47,984 bases of DNA from Deltaproteobacteria bacterium. Its GTDB lineage: Bacteria > Myxococcota_A > Polyangia > Polyangiales > JADJMO01. Made by a program: the position numbers and the translations under genes. The notes under the pieces are model-generated. The model saw nothing but the letters and a program-made list of their open reading frames with translations. It was not told the DNA's origin and ran no database searches. How positions within the stretch are numbered: position 1 is the first letter of the stretch; every line of letters starts with the position of its first letter. The stretch is from the NCBI GenBank assembly GCA_016182965.1, contig JACPFM010000118.1, positions 1-47,984 of the forward strand, in the 5' to 3' direction. Positions 14,025 through 21,620 of this stretch are shown one piece after another.

Positions 14025-15257
14025 TCACAGCCCCCGCATCGTCGTCGCCGCCGCGACCCGCTCGAGCGCCACCACGAAGGCCGCCGTGCGTAGATCGATC
14101 TGCTTGTCCTTCGCCTTCTTGCTGACCGCGTCGTAGGCGCGGAGCATGGTGCGCGCGAGCTCGGCGTTCACGCGCTCCTCGTCCCAGCGGAACTGCTGGA
14201 TGTTCTGCACCCACTCGAAATAGCTGCACGTCACGCCGCCGGCGTTCGCGAGGATGTCGGGGATGGCGACGATGCCGCGCGCCTGCAGCACCTCGTCGGC
14301 CTCGGGGTGGGTCGGGCCGTTGGCACCCTCGACCACGAGCTTCGCCTGCATCTCCTTGGCGACGTCGGAGGTGATCACGCCGCCGAGGGCGGCCGGGACG
14401 ACCACGTCGCAAGCGCCGGTGAGGACCTCCTCGTTGGTCGTCGCGCTGCCGCCGTCGAAGCCCTTCACGCCGCCGGTGGAGCGTACGTGGTCCATGAGCC
14501 GCGCGAGATCGAGGCCCGCGTCGTTGCGGACGCCGCCGGTCACGTCGCTCACGGCGACGATCGTGGCGCCCTTGTCGTGCATCAGCCGCGCGGCCCACGA
14601 GCCGACGTTGCCGAAGCCCTGCACCGACACCTTGGTGCCCTGCCAGCTGCGCGACTGATCGCGCAGCCACGCCTCGGCCACCAGCATGCAGCCGCGACCC
14701 GTCGCCGCGTCGCGCCCCAGCGAGCCGAAGAGATCGACGGGCTTGCCGGTGACCACGCCCGGCTCGAACCCGTGGTGCATGGCGTAGTGGTCCATGATCC
14801 ACGCCATGATCTGCGGGTTGGTGTTCATGTCGGGCGCGGGGATGTCGACCTTCGGCCCGATGATGTCGTGGATGCCGTCGATGAACTTGCGGGTGAGGCG
14901 CTGCAGCTCAGCCGACGAGAGCTTCTTCGGATCGACGGTGATGCCGCCCTTGCCGCCGCCGAACGGGACGTCGACCACCGCGGTCTTCCAGGTCATCAGC
15001 GACGCGAGCGCGGTGACCTCGCTGGCGTCGACCTCGGGGTGATAGCGCAGGCCGCCCTTGAACGGTCCGCGCGAGTTGTCGTGCTGCACGCGATAGCCGA
15101 CGAACGTGCCGATGGACCCGTCGTCCATGCGGATGTTGCACTCGACGCGGACCTCGCGGTGCGGCGTGAGCAGCTGCGTGGCGACGTCGTTCGACAGCCC
15201 CACGACCTTGCTGGCCGTGCCGAAGAAACGCCGGACGTCCTCGATCGCGTTCGACAT
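14025..15257 (-). CDS. Glu/Leu/Phe/Val dehydrogenase (glutamate dehydrogenase type)
   Basis: A 410-residue oxidative deaminase/reductive aminase linking glutamate and 2-oxoglutarate. Visible are the glutamate-binding stretch FKGGLRYHP, the catalytic-Lys glycine-rich motif PFGGGKGGI, the active-site Asp region DIPAPDMNTNPQIMAWIMDHY and the Rossmann motif VQGFGNVGSWAARL. The length fits the hexameric ~410-residue class. The ATG has a strong GGAGGAGG upstream. It stands alone between the hairpin at 13983 and the heptamer-repeat element at 15279. Leucine or phenylalanine dehydrogenases are shorter (about 365), so glutamate is the best substrate guess. Confidence 0.92.
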   Translation of the reverse strand: MSNAIEDVRRFFGTASKVVGLSNDVATQLLTPHREVRVECNIRMDDGSIGTFVGYRVQHDNSRGPFKGGLRYHPEVDASEVTALASLMTWKTAVVDVPFGGGKGGITVDPKKLSSAELQRLTRKFIDGIHDIIGPKVDIPAPDMNTNPQIMAWIMDHYAMHHGFEPGVVTGKPVDLFGSLGRDAATGRGCMLVAEAWLRDQSRSWQGTKVSVQGFGNVGSWAARLMHDKGATIVAVSDVTGGVRNDAGLDLARLMDHVRSTGGVKGFDGGSATTNEEVLTGACDVVVPAALGGVITSDVAKEMQAKLVVEGANGPTHPEADEVLQARGIVAIPDILANAGGVTCSYFEWVQNIQQFRWDEERVNAELARTMLRAYDAVSKKAKDKQIDLRTAAFVVALERVAAATTMRGL

Positions 15258-15278
15258 GGAACCCCTCCTCCCGTCGTG

Positions 15279-15556
15279 AGTCGTCAGTCGTCAGTCGTCA
15301 GTCGTCAGTCGTCAGTCGTCAGTCGTCAGACGAGACGAAACGAGACGAGACGAGAATGAGACGGAGACGAGAGTGTACAGGGAAGCGAGCCTCGCTCGAC
15401 AACGCTCTCGACGTGCGGCGGCGACGACGCGAGGGCCGGCGCGAGCAGCGACTGCGTGCTGAAGACTGACGACTGACGACTCAGGGCGGCGAAGCCGCCC
15501 AGGTGAGCGCGAGCAGCGACAGCGGGCTGACGACTGAAGACTGAAGACTGACGACT
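15279..15556. repeat. intergenic element A: inverted AGTCGTC heptamer arrays
   Basis: Seven exact tandem copies of AGTCGTC (15279-15327) face inverted copies GACGACT/GAAGACT at 15461-15481 and 15529-15556. Between lie a purine-rich GAGAC tract, a perfect hairpin GGGCGGC-GAA-GCCGCCC (15484-15500) and two degenerate ~50-nt direct repeats beginning GCGCGAGCAGCGAC (about 15440 and 15508). The last inverted copy ends on the stop codon of the HD-GYP gene. This fills the 298-bp gap between glutamate dehydrogenase and that gene; no other gene is seen. Confidence 0.85.
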
Positions 15557-17526
15557 CATGCCAATCGGAAGCGGGACGCCGGCGGCTCCTCACCGAGCCG
15601 CTCCCACACGCGCGCCTCGACGAAGAGGCGCACGAGCTCCGCGTCGAGCGCGCCGTCCTTCACCTCGTAGCCGAGGATGTCGCACGCGCGGTCGACCGGC
15701 ACCGCGCGCTTGTACGGGCGGTCGCTCGCGGTGAGCGCGTCGAAGATGTCGGAGATCGACATGAGCTTCGACTGCAGCGGGATCTCCTCCGCCTTGAGGC
15801 GGTTCGGGTAGCCCGAGCCATTGAGCTTCTCGTGGTGGCAGCCGGCGATCTCGGGGATGCGGCGGAACGCGCGACCCCAGGGGATCTGGCTGAGGAAGCT
15901 GCGCGTGTGCACGACGTGCGAGCGGATCTCGTCGATCTCGGAGGTGGTCAGCGAGCCGCGCGTGATGGAGAGCGACTTGATCTCCGAAGCCGTGAGCAGC
16001 GGGTGCACGTCGCCGTTCATGTCCGTGTAGGTCTGCCGGGCGATCTCCTCGATGACCCGGAAGTCGCCCGCCTTGAGCACCGTCGGCTCGTTGGCGGCGA
16101 CGATCGCGTTCCACGCAGCCGAGAGCTCCTGCCGGCGCGTCTCGATCTCGAGATCGAGCGCGGCCAGCTCCTCCCTCGAGGCGCCGCGCTCCATCAGCCG
16201 GCAGCGACGGGCGAGCGCGTCGGCCTCGTGCGCCTTGCCGGCGAAATCGAGGCGGCGGCGGATCGAGTCGAGCTGCCACGCGAACAGCTTCTTCGCCTTG
16301 ACCAGCACCTCCTCGCGCACGCCGATCTTCCCGAAGTCGTGCAGCAGCGAGGCGATCTCGACCTCGCGCAGGTCGTTGGTCGAGAACTGGACGTCGGCGT
16401 AGGGGCCGGTCACCTCGCGGTCGACCACGTCGGCCAGGGCCACCGTGAGCGTCGCCACGCGGCGCGAGTGACCGCTGGTGGTCGGATCGCGCTGCTCGAT
16501 CGCCTCGACGCTCGCGGTGACGAAGCCGGCGAAGATGCGGTTGATCTCGGCGTAGAGGATGGCGTTCTCGAGCGCGATGCCGGCCTGCGCGGCCAGAGAC
16601 GACATCAGCTCCTCGGAGCGATCGTCGAACGGAAGCACCTGGTCCTCGACCTCGGCGGCCGAGCGCAGCTTCTGGCGCGGATCCTTCTTGCGGTTGATCA
16701 GCTGCAGCACGCCGATGATCTCGCCCTGCGCCGAGACCATCGGCGCCACGAGCATCGACTTCGAGCGGTACCCCATGCGCTGATCGAACGAGCGATCGAA
16801 GCCGTAGGGCGTGCCGGGCGGCAGCTCGTAGACGTCGGGGATGTTGAGCATCGACTTGCTCAACGCGACGGAGCCGGTGATCGAGCGGTTCGAGATCGGC
16901 AGGGTGAACTCGCGCGACTGGTAATCGAGCGAGTCGTTCTGCGAGGTCTTGAACCGCAGCATGCGGCGCCCGATGTCGCCGTCGTCGCCCTCGACGACGT
17001 AGATGCTGCCGGCGTCGGCGCCGGTGACGAACCGGGCCTTCTCGAGCACCAGCGGCAGGAGCTTGTCGAGATCGCGCTCGGTGGTGAGCGAGCGCGCGAT
17101 CTCGATCAGCTCGCCGAGCTCGTAGCGGTAGCGCTGCAGCCATTTGCCGCGCGACTCGGCGCGCGCCTTGGTCTCGAGGTGCTCGAAGGCCGTGTGCACC
17201 GTCACGAACAGCAGATCGGCGTCGACGTCGGGCGGGAGGATCGAGAACACGCCCTTGGCGAGGACGGACGCGAGGTCGAGCTCCCTCGGCTTGCCGAGGA
17301 GGATGATCGTCGCGTTGGCGTCGGCGACCTTCTCGAGCGTCGGCCGGAGCAGCGGGAGCTCGTCGTCCCACACGTCGCCCGGAGCGAACGTGACGAACCG
17401 CTCACCGCGCCGCACCATCAAGAGCCGCTGGTGCGGGCGCGACACGACGTCGGCGGCGAATCGCCCGTCGACGGCCATCAAGTCGGCGAGCCGCGACAGG
17501 CCGCCCCGCTTCGCCTCGTCGGTCAT
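15556..17526 (-). CDS. GAF and HD-GYP domain protein (putative cyclic-di-GMP phosphodiesterase)
   Basis: A 656-residue cytoplasmic signalling protein. Residues 1-125 form an alpha/beta domain resembling a degenerate receiver (FVTFAPGDVWDDELPLL, ATIILLGKP). A GAF domain spans about 135-325. The HD-GYP part starts with GHSRRVATLT (352) and LLHDFGKIGV (His396, Asp397), is interrupted by ~120 helical residues (410-530), and resumes with IRSHVVHT, then HHEKLNGSGYP (564-574) and ISDIFDALTASDRPY. The GYP motif is present, although the usual Asp before GxGYP is Asn, so activity is likely but not certain. A -10-like TACGCT lies 9 nt before the ATG. Confidence 0.88.
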   Translation of the reverse strand: MTDEAKRGGLSRLADLMAVDGRFAADVVSRPHQRLLMVRRGERFVTFAPGDVWDDELPLLRPTLEKVADANATIILLGKPRELDLASVLAKGVFSILPPDVDADLLFVTVHTAFEHLETKARAESRGKWLQRYRYELGELIEIARSLTTERDLDKLLPLVLEKARFVTGADAGSIYVVEGDDGDIGRRMLRFKTSQNDSLDYQSREFTLPISNRSITGSVALSKSMLNIPDVYELPPGTPYGFDRSFDQRMGYRSKSMLVAPMVSAQGEIIGVLQLINRKKDPRQKLRSAAEVEDQVLPFDDRSEELMSSLAAQAGIALENAILYAEINRIFAGFVTASVEAIEQRDPTTSGHSRRVATLTVALADVVDREVTGPYADVQFSTNDLREVEIASLLHDFGKIGVREEVLVKAKKLFAWQLDSIRRRLDFAGKAHEADALARRCRLMERGASREELAALDLEIETRRQELSAAWNAIVAANEPTVLKAGDFRVIEEIARQTYTDMNGDVHPLLTASEIKSLSITRGSLTTSEIDEIRSHVVHTRSFLSQIPWGRAFRRIPEIAGCHHEKLNGSGYPNRLKAEEIPLQSKLMSISDIFDALTASDRPYKRAVPVDRACDILGYEVKDGALDAELVRLFVEARVWERLGEEPPASRFRLA

Positions 17527-17535
17527 CGACGGGGG

Positions 17536-17541
17536 AGCGTA
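17536..17541 (-). promoter_or_regulatory. -10-like box just before a start codon
   Basis: Minus-strand TACGCT ends 9 nt before the ATG of the GAF/HD-GYP gene. There is no Shine-Dalgarno sequence and the -35 is weak. This is another candidate for a leaderless transcript. Confidence 0.3.
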
Positions 17542-17596
17542 ACGGATTTTCCCCGTGAGGCGACCGCCTCGCGGTACCGCGCGCCTCGCGGAGCGG

Positions 17597-18346
17597 CTAC
17601 TTCACCCAGACCTGCACGCCGACGTCGCCGGCGCCGCCGGCGGGGACGGTGTCGACGCGGACCGCCGAAGTGACCGGCGGACACAGCGGCTTGCCGCCGC
17701 CGCCGAGGATCGGCGTGGTGGTCGCCGAGGTGTCGGAGGCGATCGCCGCGTTCGGCGGGGCCGCGGGGTAGAGCAGGTGCAGACCGAGCTGCGTGACGCC
17801 GGGGCCGGCGGCGCCGAGCACGACGTAGCACTTGCCCTGCTGCATCGTGAAGTTCATGCCGGCGTGCTCGCCCTGCTTGAGCTTCGCGCGGCCGATCGGG
17901 CTCGCCGCCGTGAAGCCGGGGGCGCTCTTCGCAGCGCTCGCCTTCAGCGCCGCTTCGATCGGATCGCCGGCGGCCGGCGTCGGCACGGTGCCGCCGGGGA
18001 TCGGCAGGCCCATCTCCTGCGCCTTCTTCGCCCACTCGGCGACGAGGTTCGGATCGATGCCGGGCATCGGCGTCGCGGGCCACGCGCCGGGCGTCGCCAC
18101 CGTCGGGGCCGGCGCCGTCGCGGTCGGCGTCGGCGTGGGCGCCGCGGTCGCGGTCGCGGTCGGCGTCGCGGTGGGGGCCGTCGCCGTGGGCGTGGCCGTC
18201 GGCGCGGCGCTGGTCGCGGTCGCCGCGGCCGTTCCGCCGGTCTTGGCGGTCTTGCGCGGCTCGCAGCCGAACGAGAACGCGAGGCCGATGCCGACGCACA
18301 GCGCGATGGTGGTCACCGAAGTCGAAGCAGAGCGCGGAGAAGTCAT
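17597..18346 (-). CDS. hypothetical lipoprotein with Thr/Ala/Pro repeat linker
   Basis: About 249 residues from the ATG at 18346; an inner ATG, MTSPRSAS, is also possible. A hydrophobic segment ends in FSFGC, a plausible lipobox. Residues ~55-95 are an almost perfect Thr-Ala-Pro repeat (TATPTATAPTATPTATATAA), probably an extended, possibly glycosylated linker. The globular part follows (GEHAGMNFTMQQGKCYVVLGAAGPGVTQLGLHLLY), with two Cys and strands that suggest a small beta-sandwich. I recall proteins with a similar end in Myxococcota but no function. It is 70 nt upstream of nothing co-directional except the HD-GYP gene's promoter region, so it is probably transcribed separately. Confidence 0.7.
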   Translation of the reverse strand: MTSPRSASTSVTTIALCVGIGLAFSFGCEPRKTAKTGGTAAATATSAAPTATPTATAPTATPTATATAAPTPTPTATAPAPTVATPGAWPATPMPGIDPNLVAEWAKKAQEMGLPIPGGTVPTPAAGDPIEAALKASAAKSAPGFTAASPIGRAKLKQGEHAGMNFTMQQGKCYVVLGAAGPGVTQLGLHLLYPAAPPNAAIASDTSATTTPILGGGGKPLCPPVTSAVRVDTVPAGGAGDVGVQVWVK

Positions 18347-18443
18347 GCGAGATCCTCTTGCCAAGGAACGACCGTGCGGCCGCGAGCTTACACGCGAAGG
18401 CCGAGCGAGCGCCCGACCTTCGCGCGTGCTGCCTCCTACGAGA

Positions 18444-19661
18444 TCACTTCCCGGGGACGCCGGGGACCGGCAGACCCGGAACCGACGGCATGCCCGGAGC
18501 GCCCGACGGAACGCCCGGAACGCCCGGGAGACCCGGCACCGGGAGCTTCGGCGTCGACGACGGCGCGGAGTTGCCGTTGCCGGTCACCGCGCCCGGATGC
18601 GTGAGGCGCCACCAGTTGGCGGTGTTCTTCACCACCGGCGCGCGGACCTCCGGCGCGGGGTGCGTCATCATGAACGTGAACAACGGCGCGCCCGGGTGCA
18701 GGTCGCGCAGCTTCTTGAAGAAGTCGATGACGAGCAGCGCGCCGCCCTCGCTCCACTTGTACTCGCTCTCGTTCTGACCGGCCGTCAGCAGGTTGTTCAC
18801 GCCCTCGACGTCGGACTGGATCTCGTTGGCCTGGTTGACCGCCGGGACGACCTTCTTGGCGAACCGGATGATGTCGCCCGGATTGATCTTGCCGCCGCCG
18901 CCGCCGGTGCACACGCTGCCGAGGTGGCCCATGTAGTGGTGCGCGAGCTCGTGGCCCAGCACGTACGCGATCGACTCGTCGAACAGCTGGCGCTGCCGCT
19001 TCAGCTTGCGCTGATCGAGCGACTTGGTGAGGTCGAGCATGCCGGGGGGCAGCGGGAGGATCTTCGCCTTGCCCTCCTGCTGCTTGGCGAGCTCCTTGAT
19101 GTACTCGTCGTAGTAGCCGGTGCCGAAGGTCTCGTCGGTGGCGCGCGTCTGCGCCATGAGGTCGAGCATCTGGTACATGCCCGCCGTCACCACGACGAAG
19201 GTCTTGCCGGTGTCGTCACAGCCGGCGAAGGCGTTGATCTCTTCTTTGTTGTCCTCGAAGAGCAGCGGGATCTTCTCGACCGTCGCCTTGCGCGACGCCG
19301 AGAGCGAGTCGATCTCCTTCTGGTAGATCTTCTTCGCCTCGTCCTTCATCACCGGCATCAGCAGCGCGCCGGTCGGAGAGAACAGCTTGAACCCCGGCAT
19401 GCCGGGGATGTTCGGGATCGCCGGCGTCCCGCCGGGCGGCGGGATCGACGGGATCGCGCCCGGAGGCAGGCCGGGGATCGGCGAGGTCGGCGGGCCGCCG
19501 GGCATTCCCGGCGGGATGCCCGGGATCGTCGGCGTGGCGCCCGGCATCCCGGGGATCGTGGGCACGCCCGGGACCTGCGCGGCGGCGGAGCTGGCGATGA
19601 TCGACGCGCCGGCGAGGGCGACGCCGAGGACCGTGCGGCGAACGAACGTGCGGAACGACAT
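18444..19661 (-). CDS. exported M48-like metalloprotease with Pro-Gly-rich ends
   Basis: A 405-residue protein with a signal peptide (residues 1-28, cut after ASSAAA). The zinc site is HELAHH (His237, Glu238, His241), with a likely third ligand Glu280 in NEIQSDVEGVNNL, an ExxxD arrangement as in M48 peptidases such as BepA. Both ends are collagen-like: residues 30-90 (PGVPTIPGMPG, PGIPPGMPGGPP) and the last ~35 (PGLPGVPGVPSGAPG). The start at 19661 is chosen because GGAGG lies 7 nt before this ATG and a signal peptide follows; the frame is open further up. It probably acts in the periplasm on outer-membrane proteins. Confidence 0.82.
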   Translation of the reverse strand: MSFRTFVRRTVLGVALAGASIIASSAAAQVPGVPTIPGMPGATPTIPGIPPGMPGGPPTSPIPGLPPGAIPSIPPPGGTPAIPNIPGMPGFKLFSPTGALLMPVMKDEAKKIYQKEIDSLSASRKATVEKIPLLFEDNKEEINAFAGCDDTGKTFVVVTAGMYQMLDLMAQTRATDETFGTGYYDEYIKELAKQQEGKAKILPLPPGMLDLTKSLDQRKLKRQRQLFDESIAYVLGHELAHHYMGHLGSVCTGGGGGKINPGDIIRFAKKVVPAVNQANEIQSDVEGVNNLLTAGQNESEYKWSEGGALLVIDFFKKLRDLHPGAPLFTFMMTHPAPEVRAPVVKNTANWWRLTHPGAVTGNGNSAPSSTPKLPVPGLPGVPGVPSGAPGMPSVPGLPVPGVPGK

Positions 19662-19809
19662 CGAAGGACCTCCGGGATCCACCACGCGAGAGACGCGGGG
19701 CGGCCTGCTGCGCGGTGCCTCGGACGAGGCGCCCGCGAATGGGACGGCGTGCCACCCCCGTGCATTCACCGCGGCGCGAGCGCCGAGGTGGGCCGTTGGC
19801 CGACCGCCG

Positions 19810-21561
19810 TCAGGTACCGAAGAGGAAAGGCACGTTGAACGTACCGCCGGACTCGCTCGAGGGGAACGTCCATCCCTTCGACATCCGCTGCACGCACTGG
19901 CCGATCGCGGGCTCGCCCGAAGTGGAGGCGATGTCCGACGACTGGACCTTGCCGTCTGGGCCGATCTTCAAGGTGATCTTCACGCTCGCGCTACCCTTGT
20001 CGGACCACGGCTCGAAGCACACCTTGCGCACGGCCACGCGCTTGGAGGCGATGACCGACTCGACCGCCTTGCCCTCGAGCGGCTGCCCGCCCCCGATCGA
20101 CGGGCCGCCGGGGCCGCCGACCGACGGGCCCTCGGGACCCATGTCGAGACCACCGAGCTTCTTGCTGCCGGCGGTCGCGCCCGCCGCCGCCACGGTAGCG
20201 GCCGAGGGCGCGCCGGATTTCAGGGCGACCTTCGGGGCGGCGGCCGATGACTCGGGCGCGACGACCGCGACGGTGGGGGCGGCGGTCGCTTCGCTCGGCG
20301 CCGGCACGAAGACCGAGACGGGCACGTCGACCCGCTTCTCGATGACCTTCTCGACGATCTTCGGCTTGACCGCGACGACCGCGACGACGACGCCGAGCAG
20401 CACGCACGCCGCGGCGATCAGCGCGACGGTGCCCTTCGACATGCCGCGCGCGCGGCCCATCATCGTCGGGCGACCGACGTCGTCCGCGAGCGGGGCCGGC
20501 GCGTTCGGCGAGATGGCCACCGTGCTCGCCGCGGCTGCCGGGGCGGCCATCGGCGCGGCCGGCAACGCGCCGAACCCGAACGGATCGTCGACCGTCTTCG
20601 CCTGCGGCGCCGAGACCGGCGCGGCCGGCTCCGGCGGGAGCACCGGCGAGGCGGCGATCTGGGTCGCCTCGTCGTCGAAGTCCTCGTCGAGCTTGCGCGC
20701 CGCCGCGGCGCCGCGCGGCTGCACGAACGGGATGACGTTGCCCCCGCGCGCCGGTGCAGCCGCCGCCGGCCGCGGCGACGTCGTCTTGCCGCCGGCCGGG
20801 CCGCTCGCGCGCGCGGCGGGCCTGGCCGCGGCGCCGCTCGCGTTCGGCAGCAGCGAGCCGCGCCCCGGTCCGTGCGCGCCGGAGACCTCCTCGCACACGA
20901 CCGTGTGCAGATCGGTGAGCGTGCGCAGCGGGCGCCACTCCTCGTAGCCCTCGCGCCAGACCAGCGAGTCGTCGGTGATGGCGCCCTGCGCGTACTTCGC
21001 GCGCAGCTCGCTCAGGCGGATCGGGCCGACGGGGACCTCTTCGATCGCGACGTACCACTCCTCGGCGGGAACGTCGGGGCCGGTCGGCGCGGCGGCGGCG
21101 GGGGCATCGATCTTCGTGGTGGTCGCGACCTGCTTGCTGAACGCGCTCGCGAGCGCGCCGGGCGGGGAGGTCGACTTCGCGGCGTCGCCGGCTCGAGGCG
21201 CGGTCTGCTTTCCGGGTGCGGCCGCGGGACGCGTCGCCGTGGCGCTCGGTCGGGGCGTCGTGGCGCCGGGCGGACGCTGCGCGGCGCCGGGGCGTGGCGC
21301 GGCCGAGGCGCCGGGCTTGGCGCTCGGGGCCGGCGCGGGCTTCGCGGCAGGCGGCGGCGTGGACTGAGCGATCGCGGCGGCCGCCGCCTCTTCGCTCAAC
21401 GCCGCGAGCTGCACCGTCTCGCCGGTCGACGTCGTCTCGACGGACGCGCGGATCTCGATGACGTGCCCGCACTTGCGGCACTTCATCCGCAGGGTCTTGC
21501 CCTGCACCTTCTCGTCGGCGATCTGGTACTTCGCCTTGCACTGATCACAAAGGAACTTCAT
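19810..21561 (-). CDS. zinc-ribbon/GYF/TonB-C-like membrane protein (AgmX/PglI/GltJ-like)
   Basis: A 583-residue protein: an N-terminal zinc ribbon (Cys5, Cys8, Cys28, Cys31; MJ0042-type), an Ala/Pro-rich linker, a GYF_2 domain (167-215, EEWYVAIEEVPVGPIRLSELR...SLVWREGYEEWRPL), a second linker, one transmembrane helix (376-398) and a periplasmic AgmX/PglI C-terminal domain (495-583, with Cys515 and Cys555). This is the order in Myxococcus xanthus GltJ/AgmX, where ribbon and GYF act as cytoplasmic switches for focal adhesions. The role here is inferred from domains only. It is 59 nt downstream of the GspE-N/receiver/TPR gene and probably cotranscribed. Confidence 0.87.
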   Translation of the reverse strand: MKFLCDQCKAKYQIADEKVQGKTLRMKCRKCGHVIEIRASVETTSTGETVQLAALSEEAAAAAIAQSTPPPAAKPAPAPSAKPGASAAPRPGAAQRPPGATTPRPSATATRPAAAPGKQTAPRAGDAAKSTSPPGALASAFSKQVATTTKIDAPAAAAPTGPDVPAEEWYVAIEEVPVGPIRLSELRAKYAQGAITDDSLVWREGYEEWRPLRTLTDLHTVVCEEVSGAHGPGRGSLLPNASGAAARPAARASGPAGGKTTSPRPAAAAPARGGNVIPFVQPRGAAAARKLDEDFDDEATQIAASPVLPPEPAAPVSAPQAKTVDDPFGFGALPAAPMAAPAAAASTVAISPNAPAPLADDVGRPTMMGRARGMSKGTVALIAAACVLLGVVVAVVAVKPKIVEKVIEKRVDVPVSVFVPAPSEATAAPTVAVVAPESSAAAPKVALKSGAPSAATVAAAGATAGSKKLGGLDMGPEGPSVGGPGGPSIGGGQPLEGKAVESVIASKRVAVRKVCFEPWSDKGSASVKITLKIGPDGKVQSSDIASTSGEPAIGQCVQRMSKGWTFPSSESGGTFNVPFLFGT

Positions 21562-21620
21562 CTAGAGAGCCCCGAGGGACCTGGAGTGTTGAATGCCGAC
21601 CCGCTCCTGTCGACCCATGT

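Noticed and set aside
15279..15327. Heptamer array as a CRISPR
   Set aside because: Units are 7 bp and directly abut, with no spacers and no cas genes.
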